Program-made: the position numbers and the translations under genes
Shown: positions 17,942-27,574 of the stretch, one piece after another
Layout: each line of letters begins with the position of its first letter
Position numbering within the stretch: the first letter of the stretch is position 1
DNA from: DATEDA01 sp963827595
GTDB lineage: Bacteria; Pseudomonadota; Gammaproteobacteria; Burkholderiales; SG8-39
Direction: 5' to 3'
Assembly: GCA_963827595.1 (NCBI GenBank)
Contig: CAWHBT010000006.1
Span: 1-64,000 of the forward strand
DNA length: 64,000 bases
Notes under the pieces: generated by a model
What the model saw: only the letters and a program-made list of their open reading frames with translations
Database searches by the model: none
Told to the model about the DNA's origin: nothing

Positions 17942-18940
17942 TCACGCCGCCCGCCGCAGCCGGCGCACAAGCTTGATCGCGGTGCCGACCAGTCCGTCTG
18001 GAATCGCCAGCACCAGCACCACCAGGATCACGCCGAGCAGCAGCTGCCAGTAGATCGTGTAGCCGACGGCGAAGGTCTCCAGATAGTTGTAGGCGAAGGC
18101 GCCGACGACCGGGCCGAGAAAGGTCTTGAACCCGCCGAGCACGGCCATGAACACGATCTTCCCGCTGAACGGCCAATAGAGCACATCCGGTGTGGTGAGA
18201 CCGTTCAGCGGCACCCACAGCGCGCCCGCCAGTCCGGTGAACCCGGCCGAGGTGACAAACGCGATGAAACGATAGCGGCGCACCCGCACCCCGACGAACT
18301 CGGCGCGCACCTCGTTGTCGCGGATCGCCTGGAGCGCCTTGCCGAACGGCGAGCGCACGACGAGCCACAGCGCCGCTACCGCCGCCACGAACACGACCAG
18401 CACGTAGTAGTAGTACTGAAAGGCGAGAAACGCGGTCTTGTCTGCGGCCGGCGCAAGCAGCCCCCCGAGCAGCGTCGGCGTCGGGACCCGCAGCCCGTCC
18501 GTGCCACCGGTGACCCAGAAGAACTTGAGCGCGAGGCTCCACAATACCTGCGACAGGGCGAGCGCGAGGATGGAGAAGAAGATCTTCGTGTAGCGCACGC
18601 ACACCGCGCCCATGATCACGCCGATCAGGAGCGACGCCCCGACGCCGCCGAGAAGGTACAGCTCCATCGACTTGACGCCGAGGTACTTTAGCAGCAGCGC
18701 GGCGGCGTACGCGCCCGTACCGAAGAACGCGGCATGGCCGAACGACAGCAGCCCCGTGTACCCGAGCAGCAGGTTGAAGCCGAGTGCGCCGATGCCGAAG
18801 ATCAGCCCGTAGGAGACCTGCAGCGTCTGGAACGGATCGAGAAGCCACGGCAGGCACGCGAGCACGAGCACCGCGGCGGCGGACCCCCACAGCTGCCAGG
18901 CGGACAGCAGTCGCGGCGTCGCAGCGGCGCTGGCGGTCAT
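17942..18940 (-). CDS. livM: Branched-chain-type ABC transporter permease LivM
   Basis: This 332-residue membrane protein has about nine or ten hydrophobic segments and the LivM hallmarks GFNLLLGYTGLLSFGHAAFF near residue 52-71 and the coupling-loop segment RSPFGKALQAIRDNEVRAEF around 195-215. It overlaps the end of LivH by four bases (ATGA) and pairs with it to form the pore. The tail after IPDGLVGTAIKLVRRL is short, without a fused ATPase. Confidence 0.92.
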   Translation of the reverse strand: MTASAAATPRLLSAWQLWGSAAAVLVLACLPWLLDPFQTLQVSYGLIFGIGALGFNLLLGYTGLLSFGHAAFFGTGAYAAALLLKYLGVKSMELYLLGGVGASLLIGVIMGAVCVRYTKIFFSILALALSQVLWSLALKFFWVTGGTDGLRVPTPTLLGGLLAPAADKTAFLAFQYYYYVLVVFVAAVAALWLVVRSPFGKALQAIRDNEVRAEFVGVRVRRYRFIAFVTSAGFTGLAGALWVPLNGLTTPDVLYWPFSGKIVFMAVLGGFKTFLGPVVGAFAYNYLETFAVGYTIYWQLLLGVILVVLVLAIPDGLVGTAIKLVRRLRRAA

Positions 18941-19815
18941 GCGCGGCCGAAGAGCCCAGTGGGCCTGACGAACAGCACGATGGCGGCGATCAGGTACAGA
19001 ACCGCGAGCTCGATCTCGGCAAAGTAGGTGATGCCAAGGGTACGCACCGCGCCGACGATCAGCGAGCCGACCAGCGCACCCTCGAGCGACCCGAGACCGC
19101 CGATCACCACCACGACGAAGGCGAGGATGAGGGCGTCGACGCCCATGCCGAGCACGGCGCCGGAGATCGGCATCACCACCGCGCCACCGAGCCCCGCCAT
19201 GAAGCAGCCGATGGCGAACGCGAGCACGTACACGCGCTTCACGTCGACGCCGAGGGCCGCCGCCATGCGCATGTCCTGGGAGGTCGCACGCAGGATGACG
19301 CCGAAGCGAGTGCGGTAGATGAACACCCACAGCGCGGCCGCGGCGACGATGCCGACCGCGATGACGAACAGGTTGTAGCCGGGATAGGTGGCGCCGAGGA
19401 CGCGGAAGCTGCCGAACGCGTCGGGCAGCTCGTTCGCGGTGAGGGGGTGCGAGCCCCAGACGAGCCGCATCAGGTCCTCGAGGATGAGCAGCAGGCCGAA
19501 CGTGATCAGGAGCTGGTACTCCTCCGCCCGCTTGTAGAGCGGGCGGAGGAGCGTCGGCTCGAGCACCACGCCGAGCAGCGCCACCGCGCCGGCACCGGAC
19601 AGCAGCAGGAAGAACAGGATCGCGGTCGGGAACTTGGCCGCGGCCGCGAGGCCGATCGTCCACGCCGCCACGTACGCGCCAACGGCGTAGAAGTTGCCGT
19701 GGGCCATGTTGACGATGCGCATCACGCCGTAGACGAGCGTGAGGCCGCACGCGATCTGGAACAGGATCGAGGCGTAGAAGAGCGCGTTCAGCGTCTGGAC
19801 GATCAGTAGTTCCAC
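18937..19815 (-). CDS. livH: Branched-chain-type ABC transporter permease LivH
   Basis: This 292-residue permease has the LivH pattern: GLTLVYGVMRIVNMAHGNFY near the N-terminus, RTRFGVILRATSQDMRMAAA in the coupling loop, and GGLGSLEGALVGSLIVGAVR near the end. The best start is GTG 19815 (VELLIVQTLNALFY), which overlaps the 3' end of the upstream 750-residue gene by 13 bases; no in-frame ATG lies near it. The overlap suggests that LivH translation depends on the preceding gene. Confidence 0.88.
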   Translation of the reverse strand: MELLIVQTLNALFYASILFQIACGLTLVYGVMRIVNMAHGNFYAVGAYVAAWTIGLAAAAKFPTAILFFLLLSGAGAVALLGVVLEPTLLRPLYKRAEEYQLLITFGLLLILEDLMRLVWGSHPLTANELPDAFGSFRVLGATYPGYNLFVIAVGIVAAAALWVFIYRTRFGVILRATSQDMRMAAALGVDVKRVYVLAFAIGCFMAGLGGAVVMPISGAVLGMGVDALILAFVVVVIGGLGSLEGALVGSLIVGAVRTLGITYFAEIELAVLYLIAAIVLFVRPTGLFGRA

Positions 19816-22055
19816 GGCTCGATCCTGACCGGAGCGCCGACGACGCTGCCCTCGAGAACGGCAGCGACGACCAGCCGGTAGCCGCCCGGCGCGGGCTTCT
19901 GCCCGGCGGACCGGGCGAGCTCGAGGCGGCACACGCCCGTGCTGCCGGCGCGCACTGCGCCCGCCTTCGCCACCGCGCCGTCCGCATCGACCAGCAGGTA
20001 GTGGCAGACCGGCGGGGGCGAATCACCCGCGGTCGTGAGCTTCTCGGCGAGCTTCTTGGCGAACGAGCCGCGCACGACCTGCACCTCGCGCCCGAAGCGC
20101 TCGAGCCATTCCGCCTCGGTATACACCTCGGCGACCGAGCCGCGCCGCTCGATGCGCGTCACGTACCCCTTCAGCGGGACGGCGTAGGCATTGAAGCTCC
20201 CGAGCCCCTTCGGGTAGGTCGGATCGCGGAACACGCGCAGCACCGCCTTCGCGCCGTCCCATTGCTCGAGCACGTAGGGACCGTTGGTGACCAGCCAGTG
20301 GCCGCGCGCCGCGTAAAACTCGCGGAGCTTGCGGTAGCGGCCGCGCGCCTCGTCGGCGGTCACCGAGCGGGCCAGCGCGGGCGGCACGTAGGCGCGCTCC
20401 TCGAGCTCGCGGGCAACCTCCGCGAGCCGCTTGACGAGCGCCGCATTCCGCACCGGGTCGAGCTCCGGGCGGCTGCCGCGCGCTGCGCCCGTCGCGGAAA
20501 ACGCGAACTGGCCGCGGCGCGCACCCTCCTCGAGCACGGCGAGCAGGTGCCACGGGAGCGTCGTCCACGGCGGCGCGACCGCCGCGGCCTCGCTCGGGTC
20601 GTCGCCGCGGTGATCGAGATACACCTCGATCACCGGGACGTCGTACTTGAGCTTGTCCTCGCCGAACGCGAGCGTCTCCGTGTCCACGCGCACGAAACGC
20701 ACGCCGCGCAGCCGCTCGCGCGCGACCTGGGTGGCCGCGGCCACGCCCGGGTCGGCCGCAGCGCCGGCGCCCCACGCCGCGGCGAACGCGTAGGGGTAGA
20801 GCGCGTCCGCGGGTGTCATCGTCGTGCCGTCGTGGAAGGCGGAATTGCGCACGCGGTAGACGATGCGCAACGCGGCCGTCTTGCCGCGTCCCACGGCCAC
20901 CATTCGCCCGCTCCCCGGCTCGGGGAGCACGGCGTTTTCCGGCACAGCGACGGACTGCCCGGGCTTCCCGACCTCGGGAGTGACCCGGTTGTCGATCCAC
21001 CCGCTGCCATGGGGCGACGGGAGGAGCGCGGGGTCCGCGACCGCCCACCACACGAGCCGCCCGAACCGGTCGCCGAAACCGCCGACCACCGGGTTCCACG
21101 CCGCGGAAGGCGCCGACGGGGTCGCGACGTTGAGCCAGCCGTTCCACGGAAAGTCCCGGAGCTTGACGGTGCGCGGGAAGATCCCCGACGCCAGCCCGTC
21201 GAGCGCGTCGAAACCGACGTTCTCCACGCCCTGCGAGTAGTCCGCGCCGTAGCGTTCGCGCCGCACGGTGTAGCCGGCGACGGCGCGCGCGCAACCGCTC
21301 TGCAGCGCCGCCACCAGGCCACGCTCGAGCTCGATGCGCTCCTGAAGGTTCCGGTAGTCGCCGCGCGTGAGACGCCGAACCGCGTCGTCGATGCGGGCAC
21401 GCGCGCCGGGCTCGGTCACCGACGGCGCGAGCAGCAGATAGGCGTGGAACCAGCCGTGCCGGAGCCACGGTGGGCCCAGCCACCCGTTGTACTGCGCGGC
21501 CGCTCGCGCCGCGAGCGCGGAGACCTCGACGACCTCCAGCTCGCCGTCGGCCGGACCGCCCTCGGAGGCCGGTGCGCGCAGCAGGCGGCCAGCCGCCGCG
21601 CCCTGGGCGCGGAGTCGCAGGGGCTCCGGCTGCGCGGCAGCGCTGCGCGCCGTCTCTGCGCGGTCCGCGTGGTGCAGATAGTCGGCGTGGAACGGCGTCA
21701 CGGCGTACGGATGCCAGGTGTAGCCGTCGCCGAGTGCGCCCTTCAGCGCGCGCGCCTTCGCGCAGCGCGCGGCGGGATCGGCGCCGCGGTCCAGCGTCGC
21801 CACGACGTAGCCGTCGAGCGCCGTGATCGCGCCGATCTTCGCGGGGTCGACCGGCGTCGCCAGGTCGCTCCCCGCGTAGGCGTGCAGCGTTCCGGCGGCG
21901 AGCCGCTGCGCGGCGGTCTGGGCGTCGAGCACCTCGACCGTGATTTCCTGCGGGAAGAACGACGGATAGAACGGGAACTCGTGCCCGGCGTGCGCGAGGC
22001 CAAGGAACCCCAGCCCGGCTCCAAGGATGAAGCCGGCGCGGACGCGACGCGGCAT
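19803..22055 (-). CDS. Exported 750-residue protein of unknown function inside the Liv operon (distant SBP_bac_5-like features)
   Basis: The protein begins with a signal peptide (about residues 1-23, AHAGHEF) and is otherwise soluble, so it should be periplasmic. I do not recognise a named family. The middle part, FHDGTTMTPADALYPYAFAA, and the later segments TNGPYVLEQWDGAKAVLRVF and RDPTYPKGLGSFNAYAVPLK resemble the peptide/nickel receptor (SBP_bac_5) phrases for the docking of a ligand and the end of lobe 2. An N-terminal half (GSDLATPVDPAKIGAITALD, HADYLHHAD) resembles nothing I know. It lies between the Liv receptor and LivH genes, overlapping LivH by 13 bases. A role as a second receptor or accessory of the importer is inferred from position only. 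Confidence 0.75.
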   Translation of the reverse strand: MPRRVRAGFILGAGLGFLGLAHAGHEFPFYPSFFPQEITVEVLDAQTAAQRLAAGTLHAYAGSDLATPVDPAKIGAITALDGYVVATLDRGADPAARCAKARALKGALGDGYTWHPYAVTPFHADYLHHADRAETARSAAAQPEPLRLRAQGAAAGRLLRAPASEGGPADGELEVVEVSALAARAAAQYNGWLGPPWLRHGWFHAYLLLAPSVTEPGARARIDDAVRRLTRGDYRNLQERIELERGLVAALQSGCARAVAGYTVRRERYGADYSQGVENVGFDALDGLASGIFPRTVKLRDFPWNGWLNVATPSAPSAAWNPVVGGFGDRFGRLVWWAVADPALLPSPHGSGWIDNRVTPEVGKPGQSVAVPENAVLPEPGSGRMVAVGRGKTAALRIVYRVRNSAFHDGTTMTPADALYPYAFAAAWGAGAAADPGVAAATQVARERLRGVRFVRVDTETLAFGEDKLKYDVPVIEVYLDHRGDDPSEAAAVAPPWTTLPWHLLAVLEEGARRGQFAFSATGAARGSRPELDPVRNAALVKRLAEVARELEERAYVPPALARSVTADEARGRYRKLREFYAARGHWLVTNGPYVLEQWDGAKAVLRVFRDPTYPKGLGSFNAYAVPLKGYVTRIERRGSVAEVYTEAEWLERFGREVQVVRGSFAKKLAEKLTTAGDSPPPVCHYLLVDADGAVAKAGAVRAGSTGVCRLELARSAGQKPAPGGYRLVVAAVLEGSVVGAPVRIEPWNY

Positions 22056-22089
22056 CGAGGCGAGGTTTGCGCTTAGCGCTGGAAGGCAA

Positions 22090-22120
22090 CCGGGGGGCGG
22101 CGCACCGCGCCGTCCCCCGG
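22090..22120 (-). terminator. Stem-loop between receptor gene and rest of Liv operon (attenuator candidate)
   Basis: Two 14-base arms (22090-22103 and 22107-22120) pair with one mismatch around a three-base loop, almost entirely by G-C pairs. There is no long U-run after it, only TTGCC. It lies 12 bases past the stop of the Liv receptor gene and before the 750-residue gene. Such structures often stabilise receptor mRNA or lower expression of downstream transport genes. Full termination is doubtful. Confidence 0.55.
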
Positions 22121-22132
22121 GGGGTCGCTACG

Positions 22133-23500
22133 TCAGACCTGCGGCCAGGTCTTGTCGATCCAATTGTAAGTGGCCGTCGGCTCGCCCTTCGGCCAGCCCG
22201 GCGGCGCGGTGATGTTGCGGATCGGCACGGTGATGATGCGCGCCGCATCGGGCACCGGGAACGGGAACTCGGCGCGGTTCACGCTGAACCCCGTGATCGC
22301 GTCCTTGTAGCCCTGGTGGTTGTCCGGCCGGATGTAGTTGTAGCCGGACGGACCCGCGTACATCAGGCCCTCGAGCATGGCGATGATCGCGTCGTCGCTC
22401 GGCCAGCCGCCGACCAGCTGGTTCGCCTTCTCGATCGCCACCTTCAGCATGTACAGCGCGGTATAGCCGCCCTCGGCCTCGAAGTTCGGGTACTCCTTCC
22501 AGCGGTCGTAGTACGCCTTCACGAACCGGGCGTTGAGCGGCCAGCGGTCGCCCGCCGGATAGAGGAAGTGATAGTTCGCGTGCACCCCGGCCACGACGCC
22601 CTCGGGGTGATCCTTGCCGAGCGCGTGCGGCGCGACGCCGAACGCGAGCGTGGTCGCGAACTTCATCTGCTTGAACAGGTCGTAGCGCAGCGCCTGCTTG
22701 TAGAACGCCACGTAGTCCCCGCCCCAGACCGAGCAGAACAGCAGATCGGGCTTGGCCGAGATGGTGCGCGTGATGTGGGCCGTGAACTCGGTGGTGCCGA
22801 GCTTCGGCCACGCTTCCGACACGATCTCGATGTTGCCCGACAGCTTCTTCATCGCGATGTTGAAGTGGTCGAAGGCGTTGCGGCCGTAGGAGTAGTCGGG
22901 GTGGATGTGCGCGATCTTCTTCGCCCCCGGCCACGCCTGCGCCGCGGCGATCGCCGCCATCACGCCGTCGGCCGACTGGATGTTGGTCAGCCGGAACACG
23001 TAGTGCGGGTTCGGGACCGCCTTCTCGAACAGGAAGTCGGTGCAGCCGTCGGTGAAGATCGTCAGACACTTCAGCTCCTCGGCGACCGGGCCGAGCGCCG
23101 GGGTGTTCCCGCTCGAGGTTATGCCGCAGAAGCAGTCGATCTTCTCCGAGAGCTTCATCCGGCGCAGTTCCTTGACGTTGGCGTCGGTGCCCGCCGCCTC
23201 GTCCGCCCGGAGGGTCTCGATCTTGCGCTTGCCGAGAAGCCCGCCCTGGGCGTTGATCTCCTCGGCGGCGAGGATGTGCCCCTTGTAGATTGGCTCGCCG
23301 AGCACCGCCGCGGGGCCAGTGAAGAAGGTCATGCAGCCGGTCTTGTACGGGGTATCCGGGATGGTGCCCCGGGGCGCCCCCTTGGACTGGGCCTGCGCGC
23401 TGGCAGGCAGCAGCAGCCCGCCCGCACTCGCGGCCGCAGCGGCGCCGACCGTCACGCCGAGACTGTTCAGGAACTCCCTACGACTGGGTCTGTGGTCCAT
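22133..23500 (-). CDS. Branched-chain-type ABC transporter substrate-binding protein (urea/amide-type Liv receptor)
   Basis: This 455-residue receptor has a twin-arginine type leader (SRREFLNSLG, then a hydrophobic stretch ending ASAQAQ). Its mature part fits the peripla_BP_6 fold: GPAAVLGEPIYKGHILAAEE, INAQGGLLGKRKIE, and HPDYSYGRNAFDHF. The start at ATG 23500 is set by AGAAGGAGGATCC; an upstream in-frame start at 23551 would place residues before the leader. It heads the operon with the 750-residue protein and LivHMGF. Receptors of this length commonly bind amides, urea or aromatic acids rather than leucine. The ligand is not deducible here. Confidence 0.88.
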   Translation of the reverse strand: MDHRPSRREFLNSLGVTVGAAAAASAGGLLLPASAQAQSKGAPRGTIPDTPYKTGCMTFFTGPAAVLGEPIYKGHILAAEEINAQGGLLGKRKIETLRADEAAGTDANVKELRRMKLSEKIDCFCGITSSGNTPALGPVAEELKCLTIFTDGCTDFLFEKAVPNPHYVFRLTNIQSADGVMAAIAAAQAWPGAKKIAHIHPDYSYGRNAFDHFNIAMKKLSGNIEIVSEAWPKLGTTEFTAHITRTISAKPDLLFCSVWGGDYVAFYKQALRYDLFKQMKFATTLAFGVAPHALGKDHPEGVVAGVHANYHFLYPAGDRWPLNARFVKAYYDRWKEYPNFEAEGGYTALYMLKVAIEKANQLVGGWPSDDAIIAMLEGLMYAGPSGYNYIRPDNHQGYKDAITGFSVNRAEFPFPVPDAARIITVPIRNITAPPGWPKGEPTATYNWIDKTWPQV

Positions 23501-23624
23501 GGATCCTCCTTCTGGGTATGCGAGATGCGACGCGGAGAGCGACGCCAGCACAGTCGGTCAGTGAAGCACCGGCCCTCCCGGGTGTCAAGGAGCGCGCACC
23601 GGTTGCGCGTCGCCTGCGGCGGCG

Positions 23625-24504
23625 CTACCTGCCCCGGAACGCCCGCCGGACGATGCGCGGGTCGGCGAGGACCACCGTCTCGCCGCGCCGCAACCCGAAG
23701 AGCGCCCGGTACTCGCCGGCCTTGAGCGCGCCGGCGACCGCGTCCTGGAACAGGATCGTTTCGGCGTTGAAAGCCGCGACGAACGCCCGCGCCGTCAGCT
23801 CTTTCCGCGCGAACCACTCCTCGAGCTTCATCCGCGACCGCTCCGTGGACGCGCGGATCTCCCGGAGCTTGCGGGCGAGGGAGCGGTCGAGCCTCGGGCC
23901 GAGGCTGTACCGGACCTTGTGCATGAAGAGCTCGACCAGGAAGTCCTCCAGGTCGGGACCGCTGAGGCCTCCGGCGGACTTCAGGCGGCGCTCGGCCTTG
24001 CCGTACGCGGCGAGCACGACGCGCAGATACCTCCCCTCGGCGCGGCGCTCCGCCGCCGACGGCGCGCCGCGGAGCGGACTTCGGCGCTGCCGCCGCGTCC
24101 GCGGCGCACGCCGGCAGATCGCCGGTGACACCGGTGTGCCGGCGGAACGGCGCTCGACACCGGCCCAAGGGACCGCGCGGCCGCCCGTACGTGCCGAAGA
24201 GCGCTTCCGAAACGTCGTAGCCTCGGGCCCCGCGCGCCGTGATGCCGGCCGGGAGCAGCACGCGGTTGGCCGCCTGGTGGCACACGCCGTTGATGAGGTA
24301 GCACTTGACGCCGGCGCGTTCGTCGGGCGCGGCGATGGCGTCGGCGCGTCGCGTGCTGCCGGTGCTTCGTCGCAGCACCGTGCCGCCCGACTCGCCGCCC
24401 CAACAGCCCCAGGCCGTCCCGCCCGTGCCGCACTCGACGTAGGTGTGATCGGCGAGGTCCGCGTACAGGCTCGTCGCGTAGCGCATGACGACGAGCATTC
24501 CCAC
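23625..24504 (-). pseudogene. Conserved hypothetical protein after the TRAP transporter, frame broken by one extra base
   Basis: The start is GTG 24504 or ATG 24498. The first about 148 residues contain an unusual Cys/Gly-rich block, TYVECGTGGTAWGCWGGESG at 21-40, and CYLINGVCHQAANR at 68-81, followed by LLPAGITARGARGYDVSEAL. The frame then shifts at about 24055-24085 and continues as a helical C-terminal domain, RYLRVVLAAYGKAERRLKSA through to RRAFRGR at 23625. One extra base removed gives 292 residues. I do not recognise the family. The Cys-His pair in GVCHQAANR could be catalytic or metal-binding, and no signal peptide is seen. It starts eight bases after the DctQM stop, so it is probably in that operon. 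Confidence 0.6.
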
Positions 24505-24511
24505 GGCGCGC

Positions 24512-26473
24512 CTACTTGAAGACCAGGCTCAGTCCCGGCACGAAGACCAGCAGCAGCGTGACCAGCGCCATCACGATGACGAACGGAAACGCGCCGGCGA
24601 AGATCTCGTGGAGCGTGACGCGCTGGTCGTCGAGCGTGGACTTGACGACATACACCGAGATCCCGAACGGCGGCGTGAGCAGCCCGATCTCGATCGCCAC
24701 GACCGCGACGACGCCGAACCAGATCGGGTCGCCGCCGAGCGCCTTGACGACCGGGATCGCGAACGGCAGCGTGATGACCATGATCGACACCGAATCGATG
24801 AAGCAGCCGAGCACGATGACGAGCGCGACGTACAGCAGGACGAAGCCGAACAGGCCGAGACCCGCGCCGGCCGCGAGCACGCTCAGCTGCTGCGGCAGGT
24901 TGGACATGGCGAGCATCTGCGAGAAGATCCGCGCGCCGAGGATCAGGAACAGGATCGCGACCGTGACGTAGCCGGTATCGACCATCGTGTCCCACAGGAC
25001 ACGCCAGGTGAGCTTGCGGCGCAGCGAGCGCGATCACCAGCGCGCCGAGCGCGCCCGCGGCGCCGGATTCGGTCGGGGTGAAGATGCCGCCGTAGATCCC
25101 GCCGAGCACGATCCCGATCAGCGCCAGGATCGGCGCGATCTTGAGCGCCGCGCTGCGCACGCTCTCGGGCGCCTCGCCGCTCGATCGGCCGCGCGTGCCG
25201 CCGACGAAGGCCGGCCACCAGCGTCGCGAGCAGCACGATCATCAGCGACATCGCGGTCGCGAGGATCAGGCCCGGCACGATCCCGGCGAGGAAGAGATGC
25301 CCCACCGATTCCTCGGCGAGAAAGCCGTAGACGATGAACAGCAGGCTCGGCGGGATCAGCATGCCGAGCACCGACGATCCGGCGACCACGCCCACGGAGA
25401 AGCGCGGCGTGTAGCCGTGACGCAGCATCTCGGGCGTCGCGATCTTGGTGAACACCGCCGCCGAGGCGATGGAGGAGCCGGTCACCGCCGCGAACATGGC
25501 GTTCGCCGCGACGGTCGCGATGCCGAGCCCGCCGCGCACCCGCCGCAGCAGCCAGCGCGCGACGACGAACGTGTCCTTGCCCACGTCGGAAACGCTGACG
25601 AGCAGTCCCATGAGCACGTACAGCGGCACGACGCCGAAGAAGTAGTTGTTCAGGTACTCGGTCGAGCTCTGCGACAGGGTGCGGATCGCCGAGCGACGGG
25701 TCGCCGCGGATCAGCCAGATGCCGGCGAAGCCGATCACGATCATCACGATCCCGATCGGCAGGCCGGTGAGGATCAGGAACGCGAGGCAGACGACGCCGA
25801 ACACGCCGAGCTGGAGATTGCTGAGGTCCAGGAGCCATAGCGGTGCGGCGACGGCGAGGAGGAAGGCGAGCGCGATTCCGACCGGCGGCCAGCCGGAGCG
25901 GCTGCCGGGCGCCGGGCGGCGCCAGGCGTCGGCGGCGCGCTGCAGCGACGCGACCGCCCGCAGCGCGAACTCGACCGCGGTCACCGCCGCGCCGAAAACG
26001 ATGACGGCGAGGAAGGGCCAGATCCGGAACACGAAGACCCCGGGGATGCCGGTGATCTCGTCCGTCTTCCAGGCGTATTCGAGCTTCGGCCACGTGCCCC
26101 ACACGATCAGGGCAAAGACTGCCGCGCCGATCAGGTTGAAGACGGTGTTGAAGGTCTGCGCCGCCGCCGGCCGGCGCGCCTCCAGGGGCTCGATGAGGAG
26201 CTCCACGCGGGTGAACCGCCCGGCGTGCAGCGTGCTCGCCATCTGCAGGAACACCGCGGTGACGATCGAGTAGCCGACCATCTCCGCGGCGCCCTGGATC
26301 GGGGCGTTGAAGAGGTACCGCCCGGCGACGTCGGCGCAGATGAGGAACATCAGGCCGAAGATCCACAGCGTGCCGGCGCTGTTCATGCCGAGCTCGAGCG
26401 CGGCGAGGCCCCGCGCGAAGCGCGCGAAGGCCCCGCCTGGCGGCCGCGCCGGCACCGTGGCCGCCGTGGTCAT
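24512..26473 (-). pseudogene. dctQM: TRAP transporter fused small and large permease (DctQM), three frame breaks
   Basis: Residues 1-200 are a DctQ-type four-helix small subunit (ADVAGRYLFNAPIQGAAEMV). The same frame continues into the large DctM subunit, so the two are fused. The DctM part changes frame three times, at about 25688, 25190 and 25025, each time as expected for one inserted base, and each new frame continues the family: YLNNYFFGVVPLYVLMGLLV, then APILALIGIVLGGIYGGIFT, then ILGARIFSQMLAMSNLPQQL. After three deletions the length is 652 residues, normal for a DctQM fusion. No other damage is visible, so sequence error is likely. It lies between its receptor gene (26499-27554) and the hypothetical gene. 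Confidence 0.82.
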
Positions 26474-26498
26474 CGCCGGGTGCCGTCCCGGCTGCGGG

Positions 26499-27554
26499 TC
26501 AGAGGCCCTTGTCCCAGTCGCGCAGCGGCTTCGCGCCGCGCTTGCGCGCCTCTTCCATGTACGTCTTCAGGACCACGCGCCCGGGCTCGCCGTTGCGCTT
26601 CACCCAGTCGCCGGCGATGTCGGGCAGCGCCTTCGCCCACTTCTCGCGCTCGGCTTGCGGCAACTCCGACAGCTTCACGTTCGGGTTCTTCGCGAGGGCG
26701 TCCCAGGTCGCGGCCTCGCGCTGCGCGACGAGGTCCGCGCACATCTTGGCGTAGTCGCGGCCAAGCCCGCGGAAGAGATCCTTCATGTGCGGCGGCAGCG
26801 AGTCCCACGTCTTCCGGTTCATCGCCAGCGCGCCCGAGAAGACCGCGCCGAGATCGACCCTGGTGATGTAGGGCGCGACCTCGTGCAGCTTGAAGGGAAT
26901 CACGCCCGTGATCAGGATCACCGCGCCGTCGGCGACCCCGGTCTGCAGCATGTTGTAGAAGACCGGGAGTCCGGCGTCGAGGTGGGTCACGCCGAGCCCC
27001 TGCACGCGGCTCGCGATCGCCCCCGGCGCGATCAGCTTCTTGCCCCTGAGGTCCTCGATCTTGGTGACCGGGAACTTCGTGACGAGGTGGTAGCTGTCCG
27101 CGGCCTGGGCGCCGAGGAAGACGGTGTTGTTCTTGGTCCACTCGGCGGCAAACGCCGGCACCTGCTCGATGAGCTGTTCCTGAATCGCCGTCATCGCGTG
27201 GACGTCGCCGCTGACGAACGAGAAGTAGTACGCCACGTTCTGCAGCGGCTGCTTCGCCGGCTCCCAGAGCGAACCGACCCAGCCGATGTCGGCGAGGCCG
27301 TCCCCCACGCCCTCGAGCGTGTTGTTGAAGTCGTACAGCGCGCCGGCGTAGGCCTCGGTCCAGATGATCCGGTCGGGCGAGCCCATGGCCTGGAGCCGCT
27401 TGTTCGACTCCGGGACGACGAGGTCCCGGAGCGGGATCGTCCAGGGCAGGACCGGCGGATGGCTGGAGCCGATGGTCATCTTGTAGTCGCGCGCGGCCGC
27501 GGGTAGCGCGAGCGCGGCCAGGACGGCGGTGGCGGCCAGTATCTTGAGCTTCAT
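26499..27554 (-). CDS. dctP: TRAP transporter solute receptor, DctP family
   Basis: This 351-residue receptor has a signal peptide (residues 1-21, PAAARD end). The DctP features are TIGSSHPPVLPWTIPLRDLV, the central FPVTKIEDLRGKKLIAPGA segment with the conserved arginine of the carboxylate site nearby, and LEGVGDGLADIGWVGSLWEP. It starts at ATG 27554 after AGGAGGAG and lies 25 bases upstream of the fused DctQM gene, so receptor and permease form one system. TRAP systems move organic acids with sodium. The MetE-like gene just upstream may act on the imported compound. Confidence 0.9.
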   Translation of the reverse strand: MKLKILAATAVLAALALPAAARDYKMTIGSSHPPVLPWTIPLRDLVVPESNKRLQAMGSPDRIIWTEAYAGALYDFNNTLEGVGDGLADIGWVGSLWEPAKQPLQNVAYYFSFVSGDVHAMTAIQEQLIEQVPAFAAEWTKNNTVFLGAQAADSYHLVTKFPVTKIEDLRGKKLIAPGAIASRVQGLGVTHLDAGLPVFYNMLQTGVADGAVILITGVIPFKLHEVAPYITRVDLGAVFSGALAMNRKTWDSLPPHMKDLFRGLGRDYAKMCADLVAQREAATWDALAKNPNVKLSELPQAEREKWAKALPDIAGDWVKRNGEPGRVVLKTYMEEARKRGAKPLRDWDKGL

Positions 27555-27574
27555 GATCTCTCCTCCTGTGGTGA

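Noticed and set aside
20001..22076. A 691-codon plus-strand frame opposite the 750-residue gene
   Set aside because: The minus-strand product has a signal peptide, a balanced composition and operon overlaps. The plus-strand product is low-complexity RGRAA-type sequence.
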